DNA of 64,000 bases from Streptomyces sp. MspMP-M5 (GTDB lineage: Bacteria; Actinomycetota; Actinomycetes; Streptomycetales; Streptomycetaceae). Of this stretch, positions 63,795-64,000 are shown in pieces (the first letter of the stretch is position 1; every line of letters starts with the position of its first letter). The stretch spans positions 95,542 through 159,541 of the forward strand of contig NZ_KB891880.1 of NCBI RefSeq assembly GCF_000373585.1. The letters run 5' to 3'. The position numbers and the translations under genes are program-made. The notes under the pieces are model-generated. The model was not told the DNA's origin and searched no databases. It saw nothing but the letters and a program-made list of their open reading frames with translations.

Positions 63795-64000
63795 GGAGGG
63801 ACTCCCGGTATCTGAACGACGATCAGGGGCGCCAGGCTATCGCCTGGGTACGGGGCGGAGGTTGCCGGCTTCCCCTGCCGTGAGGGTTCGCCGCTTTTGC
63901 GGCCTGCGCCCCGCCTTTTACCCGCCCACCCACGGAAGCCCCCACCCACCGTCTTTCCCACCCCCCCCCACGGGAGGGGACGGGCCGGAGGGGCAGGGGG
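63795..64000. other. ndk upstream region, window end
   Basis: 206 bases, ending in a C/G-homopolymer-rich low-complexity tract. No gene seen; the next gene lies outside the window. Confidence 0.5.

Overview
The window is high-GC actinobacterial chromosome, almost certainly Streptomyces. The evidence is the strong third-position GC bias, which creates very long antisense open frames; an RNase E/G with long disordered arms; the mreBCD-PBP2-RodA cluster; SsgA-free but typical Streptomyces housekeeping content; and a gene order that matches, from memory, the S. coelicolor SCO2562 to SCO2612 neighbourhood. Most genes lie on the minus strand.

Region 1 (1-15.8 kb) holds the 3'-truncated-by-window lepA, rpsT, a leaderless membrane protein gene, holA, a small acidic protein, an arylamine N-acetyltransferase gene overlapping comEC, comEA, degV, a membrane-anchored coiled-coil protein and leuS. 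The leuS leader looks like a complete ribosome-mediated leucine attenuator: a 12-residue peptide with three consecutive Leu codons followed by three mutually exclusive pairings. This is the best regulatory finding here.

Region 2 (15.8-41.8 kb) holds a secreted S53 protease, two identical tRNA-Ala(GGC) genes, a GT87 mannosyltransferase-like protein, two zinc-ribbon miniproteins, and the run histidine phosphatase - rsfS - LCP protein - nadD. It continues with two tiny membrane proteins, an M48 peptidase, a pair of paralogous membrane proteins with identical leaderless promoters, proA, a conserved unknown, proB, a CDP-glycerol transferase-like membrane protein, obgE, rpmA, rplU, RNase E/G and the TIGR03936 (radical-SAM-associated) gene.

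Region 3 (about 41.9-52.4 kb) is accessory DNA inserted between the TIGR03936 and TIGR03960 genes, which are normally close neighbours. It contains a GNAT acetyltransferase, a 57-residue secreted peptide, an esterase/aldolase operon divergent from a MarR regulator with a clear two-site operator, a DUF1330 protein, a sugar O-acetyltransferase, a secreted hydrolase, a decayed serine recombinase, an SH3-like secreted protein, a dead IS630 transposase and an unrecognised membrane protein. The terminator segment next to the TIGR03960 gene occurs three times (46.9, 48.5 and 52.4 kb), and the first copy also carries the last ~28 codons of that gene. This is the footprint expected of repeated site-specific integration at the gene's 3' end.

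Region 4 (52.5-64 kb) is core again: the TIGR03960 radical SAM gene, a CYTH-CHAD protein, an RsbW-like ATPase-fold protein, then the lateral/spore-wall cluster read leftward as mreB, mreC, mreD, PBP2 and rodA, and finally ndk. No CRISPR array, rRNA, biosynthetic cluster or replication origin was seen.
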